From Tachypleus tridentatus (lineage: Eukaryota; Arthropoda; Merostomata; Xiphosura; Limulidae), in NCBI RefSeq assembly GCF_004210375.1, contig NC_134825.1, positions 66,827,558-66,891,557 of the forward strand: a stretch of 64,000 nucleotides of DNA. Direction: 5' to 3'. This document shows, one piece after another, positions 22,286-33,184 of the stretch (position 1 is its first letter; the number at the start of each line of letters is the position of its first letter). Made by a program: the position numbers and the translations under genes. The notes under the pieces are model-generated. The model saw nothing but the letters and a program-made list of their open reading frames with translations. It had not been told where the DNA came from and ran no database searches.

Positions 22286-22925
22286 GTACACTAATGGCTT
22301 ATACACTGGTGTCTAGTTGCGTCCTCATTCTTCGTTATCAGCCACAAACCACGACCTTGGTCGAGCTACTTCCTCAGTCTATACGTTCTGCGTGTCCAAC
22401 ACCATCTAGGGATTTTCCTAGTCCATTTAATGGATACCAAAAAACAGTTCACGCCAAACGAACTAATCGTGTCGAATCATCTGACAGTGAAGATTCTTTG
22501 GGTAACCTTCCCGATCCAACTTCTTCCGCTCTCTACAACAGAGTACAGGGTGATAGAGATCATCTTGTAGATAACAACAGTTCTAACCCTATCTCTCATT
22601 ACGGTAGCTCAGATATCCTCACAAGCGAGCCAGGTGCTCTCAAATCAAAACTGAAAAGGTGGATTATAGAAAAACACGACAAATTTATGACCCGTCTTTT
22701 CCCATATGACTGGACCGTTCGAAAGCCTGCATCTTCAGATTCGGGGATGTTTGTAATGAAAATTGTTGGGCTTTTGTACCTATTCATTGTTACTTTGGAC
22801 CTGATCGTAGTCTACGCCATGGCACCTCTAGAATCTGGAAGTCCTGTTGCCGTTTTCTTTTTCGTGGCATGCCTTCTAGGAATCACCAGTTGTCTCATAA
22901 CCATCACTCTTCAACCCCAAAATAG
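22286..22925 (+). CDS. SLC7A14: SLC7A14-like exon g (large loop exon)
   Basis: The largest exon, after acceptor ctgcag. It opens with GTLMAYTLVSSCVLILRYQP, a CAT helix followed by the start of a long hydrophilic loop. The loop includes an acidic serine cluster (SSDSEDSLG, a possible CK2-type site by sequence only) and SHYGSSDILTSEPG. Two further hydrophobic segments follow, MKIVGLLYLFIVTLDLIVVY and AVFFFVACLLGITSCLITIT, then QPQNR split by the phase 2 donor ag|gtatgt. Visible residues 359-571. The loop is the least conserved part and its length argues for the SLC7A4/14 branch. Confidence 0.94.
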
Positions 22926-24850
22926 GTATGTAGTTCGTCTCTTCTACAACCACCACAGTTAATACATAAAGAATACACCTCTGTCGTTAGCGTAAGTTAT
23001 ATAAGCTCTTCTCTGAGTGTGACAATTAGAATGTTTAAAAGTGTAATTAGTATTTACATGATCGCATTAAATATTGGATCAGTTACATGTGTAAATTTCT
23101 CTCAGATACTTAAGTTATTGTTCTCTCCCGAGAACACTTTAAAATATTTTATTGTAATTCACACACGTTATCCTTCTCCTTTTTTTTTTTTTGCTAAGAT
23201 GCGTATAATCTTTAGAATAGTGGATCTGTGACAATAACTTACACTGCCTGGGCAAAGACTGATAAACCAACTGCTTTTTGTCAGAAAATAAACTTCAAAA
23301 TCCAAGCTTTTTCAGAAAGTGGACTTCTCTTAATCTAGAACATTTTTCTCCGAACGCGTTTTGGAGTCCGTCAACAATTTATTTATAATGTCGCTATTTC
23401 AATAGCATGTGACTTTATACTATTCTGATTACGTAAGAATCTGTTTTTACGCGTACGCATGATTTTATGTCAGTTGTTACCAGTTTGCCAAAATCCTGTA
23501 TATTAGGGGCAGTGGCATAAGTATGCCCCCGCAACTGATGGGGGATCCGAATCATAACTGCAATTACAGGGGAATAAATCTAGTGGGCCCAATTACCTTG
23601 TGTGCAGGGGGGGAAGTTATCTTTTCTAGTCACGCTACGGATTATAGAGTCTTCTTTCTTCAGAAAGAAACATTGAAAGGTGTGTGGAGAATAATTCTGA
23701 GTTGAAAATTTTATCAGCTTTAGATATTTTCCTTCTTTTCGTCAACTCTCCTCCCAAACAACACTAAAATTACGATGGATACAACAGACAGCCCAATGTA
23801 TCTTTCAGTAAGAACAGAATTAACTGTTGGTTAAACAATACAAAAGAAGAAACTGAAATTAATTCATTTCGTCTGGCACACAACATTTTTTCCATATGGC
23901 ACTGGCTCGAAATGGCCAGGTGGTTAAGGCGCTCGACTGGTAATCTGAGAATCACGGGTTCAAATCCCCGTCGCATTAAATATGGTCGCCCTTTCAGCCA
24001 TGAGGGCATAATAATGTTTCTGTCATTCCCACTATCTGTTGGTAAAAGAGTAGCCAGAGAGTTAATGGGTTGTGATGACTAGCTGCTTTCCCTCTGGTCT
24101 TACACTGCTAAAGTAGGGACGGCTAACATAGATAGCTCTCGTGTAGCTTTGCGCGAAATTCAAAAACAAACAAACCATGTGGCACGTAGCAGTTCCTATT
24201 TGTTTACAACCCACAGTGAGATGAGCTGGATTAATAACAACGGGAGCCCTGAATAGCAGGTCTTGTCCCCTCCCTGATAGCTACTGTGCAACTGTTATAT
24301 TAAATATTTATTATTTTAGGGTAGTACAGTGCTATCCTATCTGTAACGTGGATTATTTATAGCCAAACAATTTCTCAAAAAGGGTGGAGGTATGATAGTT
24401 ACAATAAGATCATTAGGACCAGTAAACTGTAAAGAAAATATTATTATTGTTATTAAATCATTACAGTAGATTTGAGTACCTAGGGCCCTTACAAAAAGTT
24501 AACCACCGATTGTAAGATAAGAACTTTCCTTCTTCCTAAAACAATGGATATTTGCTGATCTGGAAAAGTTGTACAAAAACTTGCTAGTAATTTATATTAT
24601 TATTGCTTTTTGCTTTGATTTTTAAATTTGTATATTTTAGAGAAATTTCTGTCAGGTTCAAGGTTTGTTGTTATTTTTATCACTTACAGAAAAAGACTCT
24701 GGCTGTCAAACAATAATATTATTCAACCAATAAGATTTCAGATTTTATCAATGTCCTTTTCGAGTCACGTTCTGTTGTGTCTGGTTGTTAAGACTGTCGG
24801 TCTGTTTCGAAATGAGAATAAACTGAGAAATTTTAACGTTTGCACTTTAG
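22926..24850 (+). other. intron 7
   Basis: A 1.9-kb intron with a SINE A copy at 23903. A G-rich patch near 23500-23620 (ggggcagtggcataag and agggggggaag) is unclassified and may be a transposon end. Confidence 0.85.
23903..24174 (+). repeat. SINE family A copy with target duplication
   Basis: Flanked by ccatatggcac (23892-23902) and ccatgtggcac (24175-24185), 10 of 11 matching. Head tggctcgaaatggccaggtg, B-box-like gggttcaaatccccg, tail gcgcgaaattcaaaaacaaa. Confidence 0.9.
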
Positions 24851-24978
24851 ATGTGACTTGAAATTCAAAGCACCTGGTGTACCTTTTGTGCCAGCAATTG
24901 CAGTCATTATCAACATCTACCTGATCCTCAAGTTGTCCATTCTGACACTAGTCAGATTTGTAATCTGGATGGTGTTAG
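24851..24978 (+). CDS. SLC7A14: SLC7A14-like exon h
   Basis: Acceptor actttag; the first base completes an Arg codon. Encodes CDLKFKAPGVPFVPAIAVII, the KAP..P..PA motif before the penultimate helix in CATs, then NIYLILKLSILTLVRFVIWM followed by VLG. Donor g|gtaaga, phase 1. Visible residues 572-614. Confidence 0.94.
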
Positions 24979-25046
24979 GTAAGAATGAAAGACTATATGT
25001 AGCTTTAACTGTTAATTATAGAATCCTTTTTAGTGTTACTAAAAAA

Positions 25047-26075
25047 CAGTGGCGGCGTCAGGATATTTTCGTTGGGGCTGAAGTAAACTGTGGAGGGGCT
25101 TCCCAAAATGCCATCAATATGAAGTATGGATGGTAAATTATAATAATGTAAATACCAAGGTACATTTCAGAAAGGTGTGCTATTTTGAACTGCGTTTTCA
25201 ATGCAGTTTTCATTGGAAACTCATACTCTGATTAATAATTCATTATTACAAATTAGAAATAATCTGTTTATGAAAATATGCGTATATGTAAAAGAGGAAG
25301 CTCACCTAAATTCCACCCAAGGTAATACATGATAATAAAGAAAATCAAGATTAGCTTAGATTGAATATTTAATACACCATTAACAGTAAAGCTACAAATC
25401 AAAGAAATATAACATAAAGACATAGTTTACATAGCAGAAACGAATTATCCCATGTGAAGTTAATACACTCTGAGGAAAAGTAAGGTCACCATCAGGTTAA
25501 CTATCTTTCATTATGTTGTGTTTATAGTCAATATTACTTCAAAATAATGTGCCTCTTCTGGCGATTGGCAGTTTGGATGGCTGATACACAATGCAAAATG
25601 ATCTCACAGAGGACACAACACCGGCTAAATGCTTCATAGTTTTGACCTATACACTTATATATGCATGCTATGTTTTACTTTTCAATAAAAGATAAATGAA
25701 ATTAATGGATAAATACCTGTGAAACCTTTGGTTTATCAAGTAAAATCTCTGCTGATCTGTTGTAACTTGAAATCAACGTGGTTTTCTAATCTATGTCAAA
25801 GCACAAGATAGAATGGCATTAACACAGAGAGCGGCAATACAGTGCATGAGTTTCAGTACATTCAGTACGTTGCTATGGGACTTATGACACATACTTCCTC
25901 TTAATGAAGACGTTGAAATCTATGTCTCTTTGACATTAATTGTTAAGCAACAACGACGATCGTGTATTCCATATTTTATGAATATATGTAGGTAACAATA
26001 TTCGGGGGTTGAGGGGGGCTTGGCTCATTTGGAGGAGGCTCAAGCCACCCCAAGCCCTCCTTGGCACCCCCACTG
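25047..26075. mobile_element. non-autonomous hAT-type element, 1029 bp
   Basis: Flanked by a perfect 8-bp duplication ctaaaaaa (25039-25046 and 26076-26083). The termini are imperfect inverted repeats: left CAGTGGCGGCGTCAGGA, right end read inward CAGTGGGGGTGCCAAGGA. An 8-bp duplication with CA..TG-type ends and a CAGTGGCG start is typical of hAT elements. No transposase reading frame is present inside, so it depends on a partner in trans. The interior is AT-rich. Confidence 0.82.
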
Positions 26076-26419
26076 CTAAAAAATCGTTAACTATCGTGAA
26101 GATTGTTTCATAAGACTTGTGTTTAATGTTATAAGGAATCTCCTCTGGATTTGAGATTTTTTTTCCTAGACGCACAGAAGATGAGACATGTTGTTCTTCC
26201 TTACACATTTGTTTATTGATACAGTGTTATAACGCATCTGGGAACCTATTTCGCGAACTTATTTTCCCAATGCTTGACATAAGCAAATTGTTACTGAGCT
26301 CAAATATTCCACTAGTTTACAATACATTCTTGACATGTTTAAGTTCCTTTGCTGTAAAACGTCAGTTAGCTTCTAAATGTCTCTAGAAACGTAAGTTAAC
26401 TTGATTTTGATTAAACTTA

Positions 26420-26510
26420 CTCAGAGGTTCGATTCCCCTCGGTGGCCTCAACAGATTGCCTGATATGGCTTTGCTATAAGAAAAAACACACACACACTTA
26501 ATTAAACTTA
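26420..26510 (+). repeat. SINE family B fragment with gctataag-type tail
   Basis: B box gaggttcgattcccctcggt, then ggcctcaacagattgcctga and tail ggctttgctataagaaaaaa with a CA run. The head is missing. The tail variant matches 39890 and 40212 rather than the cttaattac type. Confidence 0.6.
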
Positions 26511-26604
26511 ATTATCGGAGTGATTTAATTTTTTTATAAGTTTTGAATATTTTTCTGTTGCATTACAAACGTAAAAATCCAACAACTCTCGAAACACAGT
26601 TTGA

Positions 26605-26876
26605 TGCCCGGCGTGGCCAGCTGGTTAAGGCACTCGACTCATAATCTGAGGGTCGCGGGTTCGGATCCCGGTCACACCAAACATCCTTACCCTTTCAGTC
26701 GTGGGGGCATTATAATGTTACAGTCAATCCCACTATTCGTGGGTAAAAGAGTAACCCAAGAGTTAGCGGTGGGTGGTGATGACAAGGTGCCTTCTCTCTG
26801 ATCTTACACTGCAAAATTAGGGACGGCTATCTGCGCTAGCCCTCGTGTAGCTTTGCGTGAAATTCAAACCAAACAA
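26605..26876 (+). repeat. SINE family A copy with perfect target duplication
   Basis: Flanked by acacagtttga at 26594-26604 and 26877-26887. Head tgcccggcgtggccagctgg, B box gggttcggatcccgg and full core; tail gcgtgaaattcaaaccaaac. Confidence 0.92.
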
Positions 26877-27072
26877 ACACAGTTTGAAACTTCTTGAATC
26901 AAAGCAAATAACTTATTTAATAAGATAAAATAAAAATAATTGAAAATTAACATTTCAGATTTTTCTTTCCTTTGAAGATTTTTATCGTGAAATGAAAGAA
27001 ATAGATTATTTATATTAGCAAAGAATAGACTACATTTTAATGGCAAAGAAAACATAAACAGGTGTTTTTAAA

Positions 27073-27345
27073 TGAATTGTTTGTTTTTTGCATAAAGCTA
27101 CTCCAGGGCTATCTGTGCTAGCCGTCCCTAATTTAGCAGTGTAAGACTAGAGGGAAGGCAGCTAGTCATCACCACCCACCGCCAACTCTTAGGCTACTCT
27201 TTTACCAACGAAAAGTGGGATTGACCGTCACATTATAACACCCCCACGGCTGGGAGGGCGAGCATGTTTGTTGCGACCGGGATTCGAACCCGCGACCCTC
27301 GGATTACGAAGCGCACGCCTTAACGCGCTAGGCCATGCCAAGCCC
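27073..27345 (-). repeat. SINE family A copy
   Basis: Reverse full-length copy of the acgccttaacgcgcta subtype. Flanks tgtttttaaa and tgttttttaa are probably its target duplication. Confidence 0.88.
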
Positions 27346-27445
27346 TGTTTTTTAACTAAAACAAAATATGATTAGTACCTAATTATATACTTTTATCAAT
27401 TTATCGGTTTAATATTCATTGTATTGTATTTTGTTTTGTTTTCAG

Positions 27446-27750
27446 GTCTTCTGATGTACTTTTTGTACGGTATCCAAAACAGTAACCTGGAATCTTTACC
27501 TATTCCGTCTAGCTTTGAAATAATGATACCAGACCACCGAAGAGAGAAAGCTTCACAATCAACAAACGTGACAACAACGTCATCTGGCACTTGTTTCCCA
27601 GAAACAGAAACAATACTTTCATCTAATGAATGTTTAAAACTTCCACAAGGTGTCACTAAGGGCCTCCAAAACGGGTCTAAAATGAACAATAGCACGGAGT
27701 CTACTTATGTCGGTCATACGATAACATTTCGCTGGGACGTGTTTGATTAA
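27446..27750 (+). CDS. SLC7A14: SLC7A14-like exon i (last coding exon)
   Basis: Acceptor ttttcag; gt completes a glycine codon. Encodes GLLMYFLYGIQNSNLESLPI, the last helix of the family, then a hydrophilic Ser/Thr-rich tail of about 75 residues with three N-x-S/T sites (NVT, NNS, NST), which glycosylation would use only if the tail were lumenal. Ends GHTITFRWDVFD and TAA at 27748-27750. Visible residues 615-715. Confidence 0.93.
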
Positions 27751-28060
27751 CTATAAACTGTTATCGAGATTGTATAAGTTCTGTGTGTTGCGTTGATAGT
27801 TATAAAGTAAAATTAAAAAAGTTATTTTAATTGTTAAACATTTACTGTACACAAATAACAATTAAATAATAATAAGCTTTTGTGCAGGATCACATAACGT
27901 GTTTTGAAACTATATTTCGTTGTACTGTAATACTATGTCTGTTATTTTGAAATATCGATGATTTTATAGATTTCAACAGAGAATTATAAATATATCATTC
28001 TTCCAGATTAATGTGCGAGTTTTGATCAAAATAAAAGCAGTACGTAAATTATCCAGTTTT
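27751..28060 (+). other. probable 3' UTR of the transporter gene
   Basis: AT-rich DNA directly after the stop codon. An AATAAA hexamer lies at 28030-28035, and further AATAAA-like words follow near 28100. The actual cleavage site cannot be read from sequence alone. Confidence 0.4.
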
Positions 28061-28820
28061 ATTCAGAGTACGTTAGTTGACCAAACAACATTTATATATT
28101 AAATAAATGAATATAAGTTAAGAATGAATAACATTTCTCCACGCTATGTCTCTATTTGTGTTGTTATAAATTGCACGCGAGCTCCCATGCTGTCTTTTTT
28201 TTTCTCGAAATCATGTTAAAATAGCATCTAAGTACAGTTGATAAACTTTAGTGAATGGGAGTCAGTAGTTGCTTGTCAAAATATTTACTTTATACTACCT
28301 CTAACTGTTAGACAAACACGGCAAAAACAAGAACCAGTTAAATTTGTTATATTATCCAATTTTTTATTATTACATTTATCCGAGCACCAAAATTTGATTA
28401 CAAATCGATTTGTTAAATGTTGCTTCAGACGCTTCAGTGTGTTAAAGCTTTTGGACATTGCAGATTAATAATGACTTATATGTTTAAAAGTTTGTTGAAA
28501 ATTAAATGCATGTTGCACTGGTGGCTAAAACTATTACAACCTGGAATTATAAGAGAATAAAAGTAGAGGCATGGCTTCCGTTACAGTTGTATAGATGTGT
28601 TCACTACTCTGCACCATAGTCAACCTTATCTGCATTCATAATAGAAAGAACATTCATATGTAATATATTATTCTCTTAATTTGATCTTCCTTGAAGATAT
28701 GTATTTTCTTTTGCAAATATATGATAATATCTTCAAGACGAAACTTTAAGCTGAATGTTTTGAATAAACTCAAATCTTATGCAAGCAGTGCTCTTACCTG
28801 AAGAAAACAGCCTGTGTATT
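28061..28820. other. intergenic, nothing recognised
   Basis: AT-rich sequence after the transporter gene. A short frame at 28238-28468 has no recognisable domain and I do not support it as coding. Confidence 0.5.
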
Positions 28821-28821
28821 T

Positions 28822-28938
28822 TTAAGAGCAAAGCTACACAAGAGGATATCATCGCTGTGTCCACAACAGTATCGAAGCCCGATTTGTAGTGTTTAAACTC
28901 ACAAGCTTATCAATGAGCCACTGGGTAGGGAGGCAAAG
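28822..28938 (-). repeat. SINE family B copy
   Basis: In reverse: tail taagagcaaagctacacaag, cagtatcgaagcccgattt (B box), then caatgagccactgggtaggg (head). Moderately diverged. Confidence 0.7.
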
Positions 28939-29440
28939 ACACTATTGCAGACATAAGGTGAAATGTTAAAACTGTAACTGTCTTTGTATGCATACAGTAA
29001 TATATTTCTGTTAATTTCACATGCGTAGTAAATTTCCACTTATCCATTATTTATTGCTGTTGTTTAGCGGTGTTAAAAACATGATAATGGCGTTAATTGA
29101 ATAAGCAAAATAGTATCAAATCAACTTTGCGCTTTTACTACTAGCTTTTAACTTCATTTCTGTTTCTTAAATCTTAGAATCGTTCTTTTGGTATTGGATT
29201 TGATAAAACAATGTACTTGAGTATTGGCAAGGGACGAGAGGAATACTTTGTAGGAGGTAAAATAGTTTTGTATACCGTTCGCATCGAAAATTAAAGAAAG
29301 TCTTATGTTCTTAGATAAAAGTGCTGTTGTAGAAAATTAATTTATTTTAAAATTCCTTAGTTTCTTATATATATAGACAGAAGATGAATATAAATCAAAA
29401 TATTTGTGATTTATTTATTTATTTTGCAAAACATCCAGTC

Positions 29441-29763
29441 GAATTTAAGAAATTATATTACACTTATTGTTAGGCCCTAAACGATGAATTTAAGAAATTA
29501 TATTACACTTATTGTTAGGCCCTAAACGATTAATTTAAGAAATTATGCTACGCTTATTGTTAGGCCCTAAACGATGAATTTAAGAAATGATATTACACTT
29601 ATTGTTAGGCCCTAAACGATTAATTTAAGAAATTATATTACACTTATTGTTAGGCCCTAAACGATGAATTTAAGAAATGATATTACACTTATTGTTAGGC
29701 CATGAACGATCAATTTATGAAATGATATTACGCTTATTGTTAGACCCTAAACGATGAATTTAA
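29441..29763. repeat. 45-bp minisatellite, seven full units
   Basis: Seven 45-bp units start at 29441, 29486, 29531, 29576, 29621, 29666 and 29711, with an eight-base partial unit after. The unit is gaatttaagaaattatatta followed by cacttattgttaggccctaa and acgat. Units 3 and 5 begin with t and carry aattat, while units 4 and 6 begin with g and carry aatgat, suggesting expansion in 90-bp pairs. Confidence 0.95.
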
Positions 29764-29815
29764 ATATATTTTATGGCATTTTCGTTTCGTTTCCTTACTT
29801 GTTTTACTGCAAAAT

Positions 29816-29920
29816 TTATCAACAGGCTATATATGCTATGTCTATTACGGGGAACGAATCCTGGATTTCAAGCGTTGTTGAATCCATAAATTTACCGCTG
29901 ATTCACTGAGGGACTTTATT
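29816..29920 (-). repeat. SINE family B copy, degenerate
   Basis: In reverse: caacaggctatatatgctat, ggggaacgaatcctggattt, then accgctgattcactgaggga. The tail is largely lost. Confidence 0.6.
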
Positions 29921-30592
29921 TTTTGTAGTAAAGCCTTCATACGATTTTAAAATTGTTTTATTTCAATACTAGCTCACTTCTTGCCTACTGAGAGAATTAT
30001 TTAAAAAGAATTACTTTAATATTTATTCTATATTTTGGTATGAAAGTGAAATAAAGTATTTGGGTAGTTTACTTTTTATATGTTATTGAGTGAATTGAGA
30101 GAAAGTTTGTCTGTTGTCTTTCAAATTTTAAGGTTGCCCGAAAATGTCAGAATATAGAAATTACCCAACAATAAAATGATAATTTCTAAAAATAAAATAC
30201 AAGATAAAAATAATGTTTGTGATAAATATATTTAAATATATGTTTGTACCATATGTTACCACTATTGATATGTAATAGTACGATTATCGTTGTGTATTAA
30301 AATGGATAAACATATTTTGTAGTAATCATATTTCTATAAACATAACATTCATAACCAAAATTATGTTTTATTAGCGTTGAAAATTTGTTTGTTTTCATTC
30401 GTAATTGGTAAGCTCTTGTTATCATAATGATAATAATTTATTTTTCTTTACTTAAAAAAATACTGAAATTCGTCACGATTGCGATATAACATAGTGGTCA
30501 ACAAAAGGAAATGAAAAGCCTACTATTAAACGTCACAAACTAATTTATAACAAAAAAATATAATAACAACAAAATGTTCAAATGATAAATAC
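29921..30592. other. intergenic, nothing recognised
   Basis: AT-rich DNA with scattered homopolymer runs and no repeat or coding signal that I can identify. Confidence 0.5.
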
Positions 30593-30594
30593 AG

Positions 30595-30865
30595 GCCCGG
30601 CATGGCCAAGCGTGTTAAGGCGTGCGACTCATCGTCTGAGGGTTGCGGTTTCGCATCCCCGTCGCGCCAAACATGCTCGCCCTTTCAGCCGTTGGGGCGC
30701 TATTATTTGACGATCAATCCCACTATTCGTTGGTAAAAGAGTAGCCCAAGAGTTGGCGATGGGTGTTGACGACTAGCTGCCTTCCCTCTAGTCTTACACT
30801 GCTAAATTAGGGACGGCTAGCACAGATAGCCCTCGAGTAGCTTTGTGCGAAATAAAAAAAAAAAC
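30595..30865 (+). repeat. SINE family A copy
   Basis: Head gcccggcatggccaagcgtg with a CATCGTC anticodon-loop variant. The B box is mutated (ggtttcgcatcccc). Core and tail are complete, ending in poly-A instead of acaaac. Weak flanks ataaatacag and ataaatttag. Confidence 0.87.
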
Positions 30866-31755
30866 TTCTAATAAATTTAGAGGGCGCTTTGATCAGCTAC
30901 GATGTGCCAGCGTGAAACGCACGAATACAGTATTTGTGATGCACTATTTTCATAAATTATATATTTATAATAATAATTATAATTAATGAGACACCCTAAT
31001 AAGTTTAAACGACAATACCTTTTAATCGCATTAAATATTAAAATTCACGGGCATATCTAGTAACAGAGAATAAATTATATGTGGATACTTCATAAATAAT
31101 AAATGTATAATCAATGAAAGTAGTACACAAAAATAGTATACTTGCGCATGCTGTTGAATACAGATGACTAATATCCTAATTGCAGCACTTAGAAAACTGC
31201 TCGAGCTTTCCCGTTACACCTAGCAAAAATTCTAACTTTTGCTATTAGAAAGCATGTTGGAATTACTTTCAGCCTCATAACTCAAATGTCAGAATCAAAG
31301 TTAAGAACAACTGAGTAACAATGAATAAATTAGACCCAGAACTCGAGCGTTTTCAAATTATTGACTATTCTTCTTTAGGAGAATAAAGAAGAAGAACAGT
31401 TTTAGGCCTTATTTATTAATTTATTATACCTTTTGTGCTTGATGCTTGATCCTGTATGCCAATCCTTTATCACATTGACCAACGTATAATAAAACACTCA
31501 GTGATCAATGTTGTACAATATACAATTGTATTTAAAAATCAATCAAAGGTCATAAAAAAGCATTGTGCATGTGATAAATAAAACCAGTGCAATATATAAA
31601 TTCAAAAAAACATGGTCTTGCCACATGTGACTGCTAGTTTACATATTTAAAAAACGATCAGACCATCTACGGACTCTCTGATTTTCTAACCCTTGATTGA
31701 AAATGAAATTATTTTTACTGTGCCTCATTATTTCTGTGGCTTCCTTAATGTTTGA
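30866..31755. other. intergenic, nothing recognised
   Basis: AT-rich; no coding exon, repeat unit or inverted structure is evident. Confidence 0.45.
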
Positions 31756-31880
31756 CCCCTGGTACCACAGTGCTATGACTTTAAACTCACACTACTAGAA
31801 ACCGGGTTTCGATATCCGTGGTGGGCAGAGCACAGGTAGTCCGCTATGTAGCTGTGTGCTTAATTCCAAACAAAGAAAAC
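31756..31880 (+). repeat. SINE family B copy
   Basis: Head acccctggtaccacagtgct, B box accgggtttcgatatccg, gtgggcagagcacaggtagt, tail tatgtagctgtgtgcttaat then ccaaacaaag. Confidence 0.8.
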
Positions 31881-32219
31881 CCTAATGTTTTTAGTCGTGA
31901 TATCATTCGGAGCCAAAATAACACATTTTTCTAAACTGGATGACATGACCAATATAATTTACATGTTCAACAAGTACAAAGCTTTCACTTCTGCTTTTTA
32001 ATACTTATCTTATGTTCATTTATTTTAAATTTATTCTAGTTTAACCAATATACACACCACCATATTCCCATTCAATTTTATAACTAATCGTTTTCTCCAT
32101 TAGATTGATTTCATATTTGGTTTTATTTAGTACTAGCTGGAGTGTCTGTTCCCTGGACAGAAGTTAAGTACATTTATGATTAATGATAGTTTGCTTCCCT
32201 TATATGTGATTCTAAAAAA

Positions 32220-32615
32220 TGCGTAAACGCCCATACGAATTTCAAAACACGGAGTGTAAAACCCCTACTTTGCATGTATCTTCGCATGGACCCAACAAGT
32301 CTTCATGTCAAATACAATGAAGGTTCATCAACATGGTAGAAGTAGTGATAAAACACGCAAAATCGCCCATAAAACCGCAAAACGCAAAATGCAAAATTTA
32401 AAAAATGTGTATGTATTGGATCCCCAGAGATCCAATAACTCTCCAAACAACTTCGATAAAGATCCATTTATAAATGGCGAAGAAATGGTAAAAATAGAAA
32501 AAATACCCGTAAAAGCGCAAAATGCGAAATTTAAAATTCGTATGGGCCCAATGAACTACCATATAAATTTTGGTGAAGATCCATCTACACTGTGTGAAGT
32601 ACTTACATGAACATC
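32220..32615 (+). repeat. unclassified element with two diverged direct units
   Basis: Two blocks, about 32358-32490 and 32505-32600, share the same order of words: gcaaaat, aaatttaaaa, tatg, cccaat or ccaat, and aaagatccat or gaagatccat. Together they form one uninterrupted 101-codon frame (32305-32610). The composition suggests a transposon or LINE-derived segment and I cannot assign a family. Confidence 0.4.
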
Positions 32616-32854
32616 CAACAGATAGATTTGAGTAATGTTTGTTCAATGGTTTATAAATGGGAGTAAGATTTTTTTTAACTTACCAAAGACATGACAGACT
32701 TGGGACAAACATCGTTTTTTATCTATTTTATACAATGTTGATTTCAGTTTAGTGAATTTTTTTAAATATGTAAGCTAGTAGTTACGTGACCGCAGCTTTC
32801 TTATAATTATGTTTTATAACAGGATCAATTTGTTATCACCCGTATGGGGGAGGT

Positions 32855-33184
32855 TTAGTTCGTTTTGAATTTCGCGCAAAGCTATACGAAGGCTTTTTTT
32901 TTTTTTTTTTTGTTTTTGTATTTTTTGCACAAAGCTACTCGAGGGCTATCTGTGTTAGCCGTCCCTAATTTAGCAGTGTAAGACTAGAGGGAAGGCAGCT
33001 ATTTATCACCACCACCCACCGCCAACTCTTCGACTACTCTTTTACCAACGAATAGTGAGATTCACCGTCACATTATAACGCCCCCACGGCAGAAAGGGCG
33101 AGCATGTTTCGTGTGACGAGGATTCAAACCCGCGACCCTCAGATTACGAATCGAGTGCCTTAACCACCTGGCCATGCCGGGCCC
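32855..33184 (-). repeat. two nested or abutting family A SINEs
   Basis: A tail start (cgttttgaatttcgcgcaaa at 32868) breaks off after gctatacgaagg into a T run, and then a second tail start (ttttttgcacaaagctactc) leads into a complete core and head ending ggccatgccgggcccc. The younger copy therefore sits in, or replaced, the older one. Confidence 0.8.

Larger units (their letters stand above)
24979..27445 (+). other. intron 8
   Basis: A 2.5-kb intron holding the non-autonomous hAT element at 25047-26075, a SINE B-type tail fragment at 26420 and two family A SINEs in opposite orientations (26605 plus, 27073 minus). Confidence 0.85.
1158..27750 (+). other. SLC7A14-like cationic amino acid transporter gene, 5' incomplete
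   Basis: Nine exons (154, 231, 209, 159, 197, 125, 640, 128 and 305 bp) join to 2148 bases, exactly 716 codons including TAA, and every junction is GT-AG with matching phase. The product belongs to the APC superfamily, CAT subgroup, predicted polytopic in the membrane. Family landmarks are DLTSLGVGSCVGTGMY near the first helix, [37 protein letters not shown] and SMFPMPRIVYAMAKDGLIF. The long hydrophilic loop in exon 7 and the C-terminal tail resemble SLC7A14 and SLC7A4 more than the arginine transporters CAT1-3. I recall vertebrate SLC7A14 as about 770 residues, so some 50 N-terminal residues would lie upstream of the window. SLC7A14 is described as an intracellular (lysosomal) transporter in vertebrates; substrate and location here are inference. 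SLC7A4 is the main alternative assignment. Confidence 0.92.

Noticed and set aside
23500..23620. transposon end with gggg runs
   Set aside because: cagtggcataag followed by G-rich sequence resembles a hAT end, but no matching opposite end or target duplication was found.
26601..26801. 66-codon frame and similar frames at 6168, 23770 and 43874
   Set aside because: They lie in SINE heads and cores; recurring peptides such as RRGFEPATL-like strings are translations of the B box.
29441..29763. CRISPR-like array
   Set aside because: The 45-bp units abut without spacers and the sequence is eukaryotic; it is a minisatellite.
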